Below, piece by piece: positions 48,401 through 61,032 of a stretch of DNA of 64,000 nucleotides (position 1 is the first letter of the stretch; each line of letters opens with the position of its first letter). The position numbers and the translations under genes are program-made. The notes beneath the pieces are model-generated. The model did not search any database. It saw only the letters and a list, made by a program, of their open reading frames with translations, and was not told where the DNA came from. Origin of the DNA: Diadema setosum (lineage: Eukaryota; Echinodermata; Echinoidea; Diadematoida; Diadematidae). The stretch is from NCBI RefSeq assembly GCF_964275005.1, contig NC_092693.1, forward strand, positions 17,675,706-17,739,705, given 5' to 3'.

Positions 48401-51400
48401 GTAGAAAAGTGGTCAATGACAATTTCCAATAAAAAACAAAGAAAAAACAAACGTTGAAAAACAAAGAAATACATAAGAAATTCTGAGAACAATAAAATAC
48501 ATAATAAGAATTGAAATGAGGTTTGGAAGTTTTTGTGATTTACAATTGTTGAATATGCTAAAACAGATTTACAGACCAAAATGTAGACTCTGAATGACTT
48601 TACTTAGGCTGAAATATGATCTTGAGCTTAACTTGCATAATTAATTAATTAAAATTAGAAATTGATTGTTTCAAAAAATCTTATGACGCAGTTTTGTAGA
48701 TTATGACGTGGGTGTCACGCATGCCAAATTTCGTCGCCCCCTCCGGTTTTAGCATAGCCAAAAAGCCCGGCCTGATTAGGGTTAAGCCAGTCACAGAATT
48801 TGACACTCTCTCGGTCCCCCCCCCCCCCCCCCCCGGAAAGATAAATGAAAAAAAAAAAAAAAAAAAAAAAAACTACTGGTAATTATGAATGTCTTGCGTG
48901 TGTTCATATTTACGATCCCCAACTTCAATAATGTTTTTTAACTCCATTGGCCCTCCCACATGCGGGCTTAACGGTAACCTACCAGCCAGAGAAGGCAAAA
49001 ATTCCGGCGTTGAGAGCGAGGGGGAAATTCTTCGGGGTGGAATATCCCTCGAATGCGTCGGCAAAATGTTCCGTTTTTCCTGAGGACAGCGAAGGAAAAG
49101 AAAATGATGCTAGAACAGTGGAATATATTCAGTAGCAATATGCATTAAGTTCAGCAACACGAACGTTTTAGCAGCCAGTGCCTAAAAATCATGAAAGATT
49201 ATCCAAAAGTTCACAGTAACAACCGGTGACAAGAGGAAGAAGAAGAAGAAGAAAAAGAAGAAAAAGGGGACTTTGTGATGATTTGCCGAAACTATTTCTC
49301 AGCGGGTTGTTTAAGATAGTACAAAACGGACAAAACGTAAGGGACAAAAACCAAAATGAAATGACATAACAACATAATCAAGGATCACATTTCTCGTTCT
49401 GCCACAAGCATTAATCTTCATTCTATTTAATCACACGCACACACAAATTAGGAATGACATCTCCGCTTCATACGATACGGCTAACATAATTAAAGGAATA
49501 ATGAATCCATAGGCTTCCGATGAATTGCTGCCAAAGTCATATTCTTCTTCAACAAAATGTGAGCCCTCTCAAAACAATCAGAGGTCAAGGGTAAAGTGGG
49601 TGAACTACCGCTCTGCTCCCAGTTCGAGTTCAGGGCAAATCGATCCGTAGGGTCAGACTAAACAGCCCTTTCGACCTTCACACAAAAACCATGGAACAAT
49701 GGTTTCCCTTCCGACTGTTATCCATGTTGTTCCGACCGTCAGAATCAACATAATTCTCGGGTGCTCTCACATATCTTTTGTTAAAGCAGCACATGTACGG
49801 GGAAAAAGTGCACGCGACTATGATTCAAACTAGCGATGTCTGGTTGGAGATCATCTTTTTCTTCTCCATCCCCTTTTTCTCATATTGTTCATATTGTTCT
49901 CTCCTTCTCCACCGTTTCTTCAATTCTTGAAGTTGTTTTTTTTTTCGTTGATTTTTTCTTTTCAGTAAAAAATTCTATTCACATATCAACATTCACGTAC
50001 ACATAAATATCACGCTACACATACATGGCATAAATAATGCGATTTTACAGGAAGCTTTTAACAGTCTAAAAAGATGAATACGATATTAATATTGGATACA
50101 AAACCTTCAATTTTTTCTGCAGTTTATGTTCATCTACCTTCTGCGCTTGCTTTAAAAAATTACAAATTTGGCAAAACTGTAATGATTTCTTTTGTTTCTA
50201 GCAGAAAATATAAAATATTTTGCGCACACACATAAAACACACACGCACACACACACGTACACAAACACATTGTAACATATGAAGTTTTATTACTTTGGAG
50301 AAAAAAAAAAAGGTCACTTTTTTCCCTTCTCCGCTATCGCCTTTCGTGGGAAGACCTTTCAATGCAATGTTACAGTGATCTGGGATTCTGTCTCCGATAT
50401 CCACAATGGAAGATATCAGCGAAATAGATACAAAGGCTGGGTTTACCCGAAAGCTCAGTCCTAAAAGGTGGTGTTTACTGCAACGAATGGTCCAAACTGC
50501 ACATTGTATTTGAAGGACTCTTCCTAAAAAGAGCTCCGTAATCCCCCCAAAGCTCATTCTCATTTCAGTTCATACTATAAAAAGATGTAATAAAACGTGG
50601 GCAATAGTCCAATGCTCAAACAAAATAAATCTTGATGCTTTTCTTGTCATGGTGGATTTCACTTCAAATACTCATTTTGAAAAAGCGAAGTGAAGACAAA
50701 ATAGAAAAGTATATACGCACAATACAGATCAAGAGAAATTCAATATAGAATGATTCAAACAAAGTAACAGCACTAAAACCAAAAATCAACGCAGACAAAG
50801 TATGGGGTAGATTTTCTAGTTGAAGGAACACAGGATATAGTGACCTTCAGTGGAAAATCTGGTTTGGCAGAATTATCACTTCTGCTTTTTCTTATGTTTT
50901 TTTTTTTTTTCTTACAAATATTGTGAGGAAAGCCTGGAAGCTGTTCAAACAGCCAACGGTATTTTACACGATAAAGGACGCGGAGAGGAAACGAGTGCGT
51001 GGCTGGGGAGGAAAAGACATTGCACCACGGGTACCGATAGGGACACTGGTATAATGAATCACGAAGGGGGATTAAAGGAAATTCTCATTGGTTTTTATCT
51101 CTCAAGCCATTCTATGCAAGTACTCGGTATTAGGGCATGCATGAACTGCAATTGGTGCGCAACGTCCTTCCCGTCACGGCGGCTATAAGGCTGCGTTCAC
51201 ATAGAAGTATACTATTCGGGTATTCGGGCTCGTTTTTCGAGGGCACGCAAATAGCTTGAATCGAACGATAGGATTTCCTCACACCGGTTCACATAGGAAG
51301 GCACTATTCGAAAGTACCGAATAGCCGCGAAAAGTATAGCAAAGTGGGAATCGAACTTGTTCGATTATCTTGCAGCGTATACCGTCTCTCGTTTATGAAA

Positions 51401-52597
51401 TAATGACAATTTTGGTCTGGATTTGCCCTTTAGCAAAAATAAGCATGTAGACTGACATTCTGATGCAGTTTAGAAATTGTTAAGATTTGCTAGGATGTAG
51501 GAGGAATAAATCCTCACTGCATGGGATGGTGAGTTGACGGTGCGGGTGATGGTGTATTCGGGGCCCGAATAGCGAATAGCGAATACCGAATACTTCTATG
51601 TGAACGCAGCCTTAGGCAAGCTAAAGATGTCTGAGAAGATAAAGAAAAGACTGTAGGACCATATATAGACATTATCTGACGGATGACGAGACAAATTTGA
51701 TTCTGCACGAGTTTTGTAGGTCAGTAATATTAATACCGGTAGCCCTCTGCGGAGATGGTACCCTCAGCAGATGCGGTTGAAAATGCCTGTCTTTTTCACT
51801 CTTTTCTTTTTAATCAAAGGGTGATACGAGCTACAGCAACCATTGAACTTTTCCAAATCAAACTTACTGTTGGAAAATAAAATGGCTCAGTACGTTCACG
51901 TGAACAGAACTAGGACTTGCCAAAATTAACATCTGGGAACTGGGAGAATGATATGACTGTAATGCTGTGATTACGGCTTTATACAAATAACATCATAATC
52001 ATCCACATATTGACAATGAGGTCACTAAACTTAACCGAAACTACAACGTTGGGGAAGAGAATTTTCAGTGCCAATTTACCCTACTTATTACGTCCAAAGC
52101 AATATGGTAATGCAATCATTGTGTGCTATAAAAATAACCCCATACATACCCCATACATCACCTTCGTACTTTTCGATTCGTAGAGGTTACCCCTAGGATT
52201 CCACTAGGCTCGTGTCAGGTCGACGGCGTGATACCGCAGCGCCGAACGCGTGCCACGGTTTTTCAGTCTCTGTTCTGGTCTGACCTAAAGACTTCCGACC
52301 TTCACATGAACCTCATCGAACGATCGCCTCACCCTGCTACCACCTACAACATCCTTGGCATGCTACCCAAAAACATTATTGATAAACCCACTCCCCGTGT
52401 TCCATTGTTTTCAGCTCAATCGTTTGTCGCTTAAAGTTTCAAACAAACGAACGTATAAACGCCTGTATCACGATATGAACTTGAAAGGAATGGTTCACTC
52501 TTATTTTTTTTTTATATATAAAAAAAAACCCAGCATGTACGTAATTAAAAGAACAAGTTTATAGTAAGTGGTATACACCCTGGTCTTTACACCAATC

Positions 52598-52661
<64 letters not shown>

Positions 52662-52706
52662 CCAACCAACCAACCCACCAACCAACCAACCAACCAACCA
52701 ATCAAC

Positions 52707-52798
<92 letters not shown>

Positions 52799-55700
52799 CA
52801 ATCAATCAATCAATCTATCAATCTATCTATCTATCTCAAATGCTGTATTCTTTTAATTTATATCATTCTCATTTTTTTCTTTTCTTTTCTTTTGTTGTTG
52901 TTGCTGCAACTCTTCATTCCGATAGGATCGCGCAAAGGTCCAACATTTGAGACCACGCGTATACAATGTCCTGTCCACCCACCTCTGCAGAGCTGGACAA
53001 CGCCGCCGAGAATGATGATGACCAGCCCCGAGATCTTGGCCGCCGTGAAGAAGACCTGGACCCGAGTCGTCCATCGAACGCTGGTGCAGTTCAGGTAGTA
53101 GATCGCACCTGCCCAAATTAATAAAAAAAAAAAGTCGAGAGCACACACATGCTTTATTCTGACTTTGGCATTGGAGACTTTCCACATGTTGTGACAATCA
53201 TTGTACCGACCATTTTGTTTATCATGTTACCGGTACCTAAACCGAGCAACGGGTAAATGATCACATTATGTCTACCATGAGGTAAAACAAAATGTCAGGA
53301 TAATCATTCAAAAGAAGGCGATAGCATCAATGTTTCAACCGAAGATAGCATTCTAGCGTTGTTTTATGAACATTTTGGTTGTCCATGTACTTGCTGGTGT
53401 TTCGTTTGGTTTGTTTTTGTTTTCACTTTTGCTGTTGCTGTTGTTGTTGTTATTATTGTTGTTGTTGTTGTTTTGTTTTTTGTTTTTGTTTTTAAGCAAA
53501 AACATTTCCGTACATGGATCAAATGTGCAACTCATTTCAAGATTAAACACAACAAACACCAGCAAGAAACACCTGAAACAGCTTCCAAAATAAATGGTCC
53601 AAAAATGTCGGCTGGCCTAAGCACAAAATTTTCAAACCGGCGTTATAGGCTCAATAGGTTTGCCCTAAATAGCACAGTTGGCAAAAGAAGAAGAATTCCA
53701 GACCAACGCGGTATTCACTGCGAGACCGTGAATACGCCAGTCTATCCACTTTTATGGAGGTCATACAGTACGCAATTATCATTATGCGTTGTGTATTTGA
53801 GAACCACCGACCATATTAAATCTACGAACGTGTACAACAATTTGTTTTCGGACACGTGACGGACGTATTGATTTAGCCTTGATTGAAATAATAGAACTCC
53901 ACCAACAGCGTGGGGAATATAAGAGCACTGTCTGTCACAGTACGCAATTCTCCCAAAGTGCCATCGTAAACTGGCTACACCTGACTTTCCTTCTGTTCAT
54001 ATCCCGATCTTTGTTACAGTATGACACAGTCCCATTGAGGCTGAGGCACAAAATTGACGACCACATGAAACATCTTGAATGTGTGTTGTTAACTCTCCTT
54101 CGCTAATTTTAAGTTCGTGTGTCCCTTTTGCAACCCTGAATATCAATTTCCTTTCATAAGCTGGTATACTGTCGAGGTATAGGTAATTTTCAAATGTTTC
54201 TTTCTTTTTTTTTTTTCTTTTCAAGGAATGAGGGAAATAAAACTGGAAAGGGTTTCATTTGTGATGAAGGGGCAAACAGTAGTATGGACTTCCAGTGACT
54301 TCAATACGACCCTAAAAAAAAAAAAAAAAAAAAAAATGGGGAACCTATTCTCCTGTGACATGACGTCACTTTCTAATATCTTTTGTAAAGCAAAATAAAT
54401 AAATGAATAAATAAAAAATCTGGGGCGTATCTAAAACCATAAGATTCCATGCACAGTGTTGGGGGACCTTATTCTTCCAACATGCAAAATTCCGTGACGT
54501 TTAAAAAAGGATACACGACCCTCAGGATTAACATTGGATTTGTACAGTTTGGTGCGACGTGCAACTGATAGCGACTTTGGTTTCAAAGTATATTCAGCAC
54601 CATCGCGATCAGAAGCATTATGCTCCACAAGCCTGTCTTTCCTCTGGTGACAGGATGATTTGATATCGGGCCTCGAGACTAATGCTGGGCATCAGTCACT
54701 ACATAGCCTTGTCTCCACTCATCCTTCTGTTAAACCTTTCATGACGCCGCGAAATACAACGTAGTGTATAATAATACTGACAAATCGCAAAAGCAACGTC
54801 CCATTCAATTAAAAAAAAAAAACCAACACTATTAAAAAATCAATCATTATCATCACCAACATCATCCTCTCTAGATTTTGATAGGTTTTGTCATGCCCTT
54901 ATTAAAACTTATCTGAATTATGAAAGCAAACAAGCTAAATAAATCTCCACGAGCGTGACATGAAATATGGTGGAAGGGAAAAATTGCATGCTGAGCGTAC
55001 ACAGCGTTACGATGGTGAGGAGCTGAATCGCGCCTTGCGGCAGGCTGTCGCAGTTGGCGAGAAACGGGCTGATGAGGTACTGTGTGCCGATCAGGATGAT
55101 GAGGGCGTACTCGCCCGGATAGCTGATGAAGAAGCTCATCCACATGCGGATGAAGGCGACGAAGGGCCCCCACGCCTCGAGGATGTAAGCGAAGTCGCCG
55201 CCGGACAGCGGGATGGTCGTGCTGAGCTCGACGAAGCAGAGCGCGCCCAGCGAGGAGAAGACACCGCAGACGATCCATGCAAGGAATGAGTAGCCGATGA
55301 CACCGTCTGTGTACACCAGGATAACCTGTGGTCAAGAAGAGAGCATGGCAAAACGAAATGCAATTTTGGCGCGTGAACATGCTGGTATCTCAATGGTTTT
55401 ATTTACATTTTATGTAATTATAAATTAAACTATCATTATCAAATAAACTGCGAACATAACTGTAATAGATACACAGATATGTATACAAATGGATAGATAC
55501 ATTTCCTTATATAATTCATATTAGCCTATATGGTTGCAATTTACTTGATAAGATTCAAGTCCTCATATCTTCCCGGAGCGCACGGGAATGATAACTTTAA
55601 CACGTCTTGGTTCTTCCAAAAGGAATATATCATTCCTGAACGATCGGATATGGGTAACACGTGCACCTGTCTTGGCGGAAGCTTTTAGTTTGTTCGATTA

Positions 55701-57881
55701 TTTCTGCTTGCGAGAGTACTCCACTTCTCAGTCCTATCTGTTCGTGAATTTTTGTTAAGATAACGCTTTGTCGGCAAAATGGGTTCATTTTACGTTACTC
55801 TGATCTCGGAATACTCGGAACTGACATCAATAAAAGTTGCAATCGGGAGAGAAATCTGGATTTCTTTCACTTCAGACTCTTCCCGTCAGTTAACAGAGAC
55901 AAACATGAGGTATGGGTCAGAACTTTAAATGACTACTCACGTCTTAACTGAACCATACCCATACGCTTAAAGAAACGACGATATAATAGCGCCATGCAGG
56001 CGCCTGAAAAAAAAAAAAAAAAATGTGTACGGGGTTTCAAGGGTTTATTGTGAGAAGGTCCATTAAACCAAGGAGGATTGGAGTTCCAACTGGCTGTGAT
56101 TATTCAAACAGTTGTCAGATTTCTATTGATGTACAAAGGAATTCCACAGGTGCACTTGTGCCTCTGATGATCGATGTTCCTTGCCGCCGTCTTGCTCAGC
56201 ATTCTGAAGATTAATTTTGAACGTTATCATAATTTTGGCCATATTTTGCTTATCTATTTATTAAATGAAATAAAATTTCAATTGATGATAAAGCATGTAA
56301 AACAAAAGACATTTCCGTCCAGAAATTTGCGCAAAAGTGTAAATCTGAGCTGTATCATGTGAAAATGTTTAAAACTGTACCATCCTGGAAAGCTGGTTTT
56401 ATCACTTTTCCGCTTAGTTTCCACAAATGAAACTAATATGGAATAATCTTCAAGTATAATTCTTTATTGATAGATTATATCAGATTAGTGCCCGTATATG
56501 CCCAGTCGATTAATTTTCTTCTTCATTTCAGCATTTTTTGCTCAATTTCTATTCGAGCATTCTCATGTCTGTACCACCTACCTTTCATAAGAAGGGGTAG
56601 CGAAAAGTATATTACCATCACAAAGAAATATCTTCCTTTGAAAGAAGCTAGTGATTATGCAATGAGACACGAGTCAATTGTCTTCCTATCTGCGCGGCAT
56701 ATCCTGTTTTGCACATGCTTCAAATATTTTTGAGCGGCGGCTTCGAACATCTTGCAAAGGAAATAAGACGGTTGTGACTCCATTCTCTAGAACCTCCTTG
56801 GTTAAACGTTCGAAAACTCAACGTATGGTTCACAAGACACCAATCAAAAGCACATATCTTCCTTGGATCATCTTTCTCTATGGGAGAACACATACAACAT
56901 GTTTCCAACCCTTTTGAATTGCATGATGAGTTAAAAGACTGCTTGTCTTGTGAATTTACGCTAGACCACGGTCATGCTGAAATCATCGCAAAACTATCGA
57001 TATAATTATAATGATTTCCTGTGGCAGACAATCTAAGGAGACCAAAAGAAAACAAGCGGTCACACGAGGTCAAGAAAAGTCTACCGTATTCGTCCTTAAA
57101 ACTTTTAATGCTACCAGACGTGAACGGCAGACAGTGGCATTCTCCCCATACCTCCCCGTCTGTTCTCATGTAGCCTACACACGATGTCCTATACGAGCTT
57201 GCACTCACTAAACAGCTGTGGAAACTATCAATGACCTAACTGGTCTGGACTGAATACTATTACAATGTACTGTGTACTCGTACTCTCTACATGGAGCTAT
57301 ACACAACATGTAGCTCCATGGATAACAAAGCGCGATGACCACGGGGGTGACAACCTCGACTCACAGAGCCGTCTACACATCCAACTCATTTTCTCTCAAT
57401 ATATTCTCAATATATCCAGAAATCGGTTTCGTTACGGCATGAACGCTGTACACAAGTTCATAAGATAATAGCACGTAGGCCTACATTCCTCGTTTTCATC
57501 AATTTCGGTCCTATCTTTTTCTTCCATTCTGCCACAGACAACTATGATGTCGGACATGACCTACATGTGTATATGACCTCAGTTCTCAATTTGATGTGTC
57601 ACTTATACTTCGCTTTGATTACGTGTGTACATCGATTACATTTGGTAACAATAGGTGGTGTATAAAGGCCTATGTATATACGCCTATATACAAACATTAT
57701 AAAACAATCTTCAAATCAAAAATATGAGGGGAAAACATTACTGTATACTAAAATTTTGATAATTCATTACTCAGCATCCAGCTATCAGTGTCAAAGACGG
57801 AGACCAGAGTGGTGCAAAGTTGCACCCGTAAAGGTTCTCCCAGTGCTGTGACACTAACTGGTAAAGGTGCAAAAGTTGAAT

Positions 57882-57927
<46 letters not shown>

Positions 57928-58086
57928 TGTACTTTCCCGTACTTTCCGGATTACAGTTCATGGCTAACCCGTGTCGCGGTTCTGTCGGAATTACAAGCAC
58001 GGGTGAAGAGATCGAACGATCGATTTGCTCGTTCAAATCTTGTTCTTGCTTGAGTTGTAGTGTTTTGAGTATGTGTGTGTGTGTGT

Positions 58087-58132
<46 letters not shown>

Positions 58133-60985
58133 AGTGGAGGTCGTGTAACAGGTGACGCACTTGTCGACATTTTTTATATACAGATCAGCCACTACGTAGT
58201 TATGGAAAAATCAATCTACATATCTCTCACGCTGAGCCACAAAATAAATAGCTTATAAGACACAAGGAGAGAGTCGCACGACAAGCACTGTCAAAAGCGG
58301 TTTGCTTCATGTCTCGGGGTTAGGTCGGGAGTCAAATTTTGAGAGGTAAACAATCACTCATGAGCCACTAATGTCGACTACATTACCGCTATTACATTTG
58401 TATTTTCTCATCGATTGTGACATGATATAGCAATCGCGCTTTGCAACAACGGCTGTTACGTATACTTTTAACAAATCAAATGAAATGGATCTGTGCGCGG
58501 ATTTCATGAAAAAATTTTTTTCGATCATATAAAAGATGTCAGTTGTGTTGATTTAAATACCTCTTATCACTCCTCCATTTCATTAAAAGATGTCAGTCGA
58601 CATAATTATATGTGGAGTTTCAGTTCCTTCTGGGTTTTTTTTTACGTTATATACAAAGATTTGGAGAGACGTAAATTTTATGCTTCAAAAGGGATATACA
58701 TAAGAATATCGGTGTTTCGGCCGATTTTTCATTGTCGATTCACATTGTGTCTATTGATCGAGTGCAGTCGTACAGGCAGTGGTGATGAATGAAGCGAAAG
58801 CAAGTATGAAAGAAAAAGAAAATAACGACGGGCCTGAAAGTTTGGTGAGCGCCAGGACATTCCCGAGTACCACAGGACATTTTCAACGCAGACCTCAAAG
58901 TTGTGATATCAGAGTTGAAAACACGTTATCAAAAACAAAGTTGGGATTTAAACTCTATACGCTCGCTTATCATACAGTTATCACTAAGTGAAAATGGAAG
59001 TCATAACTGAAATGATAATATTTTGACACATTACAACCCTGACCCTGGGACTTGTCACTTACTACTACACAGTGGCGTAACTACGGGGGGGGGGGGGGGG
59101 CATGGGGGGGCACGTGCCCCCCCAATCCGCTGGTAAAAAAAAAAGAAAAAAAAAAGAAGAAAAAAGAGAAAAAAAAAACCTATTGATACCAAAATGGTAA
59201 TTCAAGGGTTAAGTAAACTGCTTTTGAAATCGACATGAAAGGATGATCAAGAAAAAAGATATTTTTCTAAGATTTCTTTTAACCATATAATTAAAGAGGC
59301 ATTATAGTGAAACATTGTTCAAAAAGCCCGGAGACGACAAAAGATTGTGATTCAGTGTGATTCCTGGTTGGCAATTTGAATACAAGCAGGATGTGCGCAG
59401 TGTACTCAGAACATCGGAATGGTAAAAAGAGTCGCTGCAATGTTGCGCAATGTGATGTTTGATAGGTTGTACACATTTGCTATCAAAGCTTGATCATTGA
59501 TTTTGCAGTGTTGCTTTACATACTAGTCTATATTAAAATGCCTTGCATTGCCAATAATAAGACTTGACCTTGGCTATTTCCTAACTTTTCCATCTATATG
59601 AAACACACACACTCACAAACACAAACAAATTAGGGGATGCTCTATATAAAGTGCAGATTCTGGACATCCTTCTCCCGCTTGGTCACTTCGACGCCCCCTC
59701 GCTGGTCATACCTCCCCCAATCATAAACATAAACCGACACCCTTGACTACCAGTGGCGGATCCAGGGGGCGCACCGGGCGCCCCCTCCCTCCAAAGCGAA
59801 AAAATATATATGTAGCTACAAACGACAGTTTTTTGGACTGTAAAATGTCAAAATTTTCAAGCTCGCTCGCTTCGCTCGCTCGCATTTAATCGTTATGCAA
59901 TTCTCCTGATGCTGCTGTCAGTAATTGCCAGCAGTTGCGCCCGGTGCGTCCCCTCCCCTTAATTTCCAAAGCGAAAAAATATAGCTACAATCGGCAGTTT
60001 GGGGACTGTAAAATGTCAAAAGTTTCAAGCTCGCTCACTCGCATTTAATCGTTATGCAATTCTCCTGATGTTGCTGTAAGTAATTGCCAGCAGTTGCGCC
60101 CGGTGCGCCCCCTCCCCTTAATTTCCAAAGCGAAAAAAATATAGCTACACACGGCAGTTTTGGGACTTTAAAATGTCAAAATTTTCAAGCTAGCTTGCTA
60201 CGCTCGCTCGCATTTAATCGTTATGCAATTCTCCTGATGTTGCTGTCAGTAATTGCCAGCAGTTGTGCCCGGTGCACCCAGGCCCTCTCCTTAATTTCCA
60301 AAGCGAAAAAAATGTAGCTATAAACGGCAGTTTTGGGACTGTAAAATGTCAAAATTTTCAAGCTCGCTCGCTTCGCTCGCTCGCATTTAATCGTTATGCA
60401 ATTCTCCTGATGTTGCTGTCAGTAATTGCCAGCAGTTGCGCCCGGTGCGCCCCCTCTCCTTCATTTCCAAATCGAAAAAATATAGCTACAAACGGCAGTT
60501 TGGGGACTGTAAAATGTCAAAATTTGCAAGCTCGCTCGCTTCGCTCGCTAGCATTTAATCGTTCTGCAATTCTCCTGATGTTGCTGTCAGTAATTGCCAG
60601 CAGTTGCGCCCGATGCGCCCCCTCCCCTTAATTTCCAAAGCGAAAAAAAATATACCTAAAAACGACAGTTTTGGGAACATAAAATGTCAAAATTTTCAAG
60701 CTCGCTCGCTTTGCTCGCTCGCATTTAACCGTTATATGCCATTCTCCTGATATTACTGCCAGTAATTGCCAGCAGTTGCACCCGGTGCGCCCCTCCCCCC
60801 CCCCCCCTGAATTTCCAAAGCGGAAAAATATAGCTACAAACGGCAGTTTGGGGACTGTAAAATGTCAAAATTTTTCAAGCTCGTTCGCTTCGCTCGCTCG
60901 CATTTAATCGTTATGCCATTCTCGTGATGTTACTGCCAGCAACTGCCAGCAGTTGCGCCCGGTGCAACCCCCTTAATTTCCAAAG

Positions 60986-61032
<47 letters not shown>

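Noticed and set aside
52568-53098. 176-residue open frame with repeated INQS
   Set aside because: It translates the AATC microsatellite and then crosses exon 3 of the transporter on the wrong strand.
54871-55393. Alternative-frame proteins across exon 2, including a His/Arg-rich one
   Set aside because: They are shadow frames of a GC-rich exon; the frame matching the LAT family is clear and has matching splice sites.
60084-60631. Repeated open frames of ~56-residue units that looked like a repeat protein
   Set aside because: They arise because the ~170-bp tandem unit keeps a frame open for a few copies; there is no start, domain or conservation beyond the DNA repeat itself.
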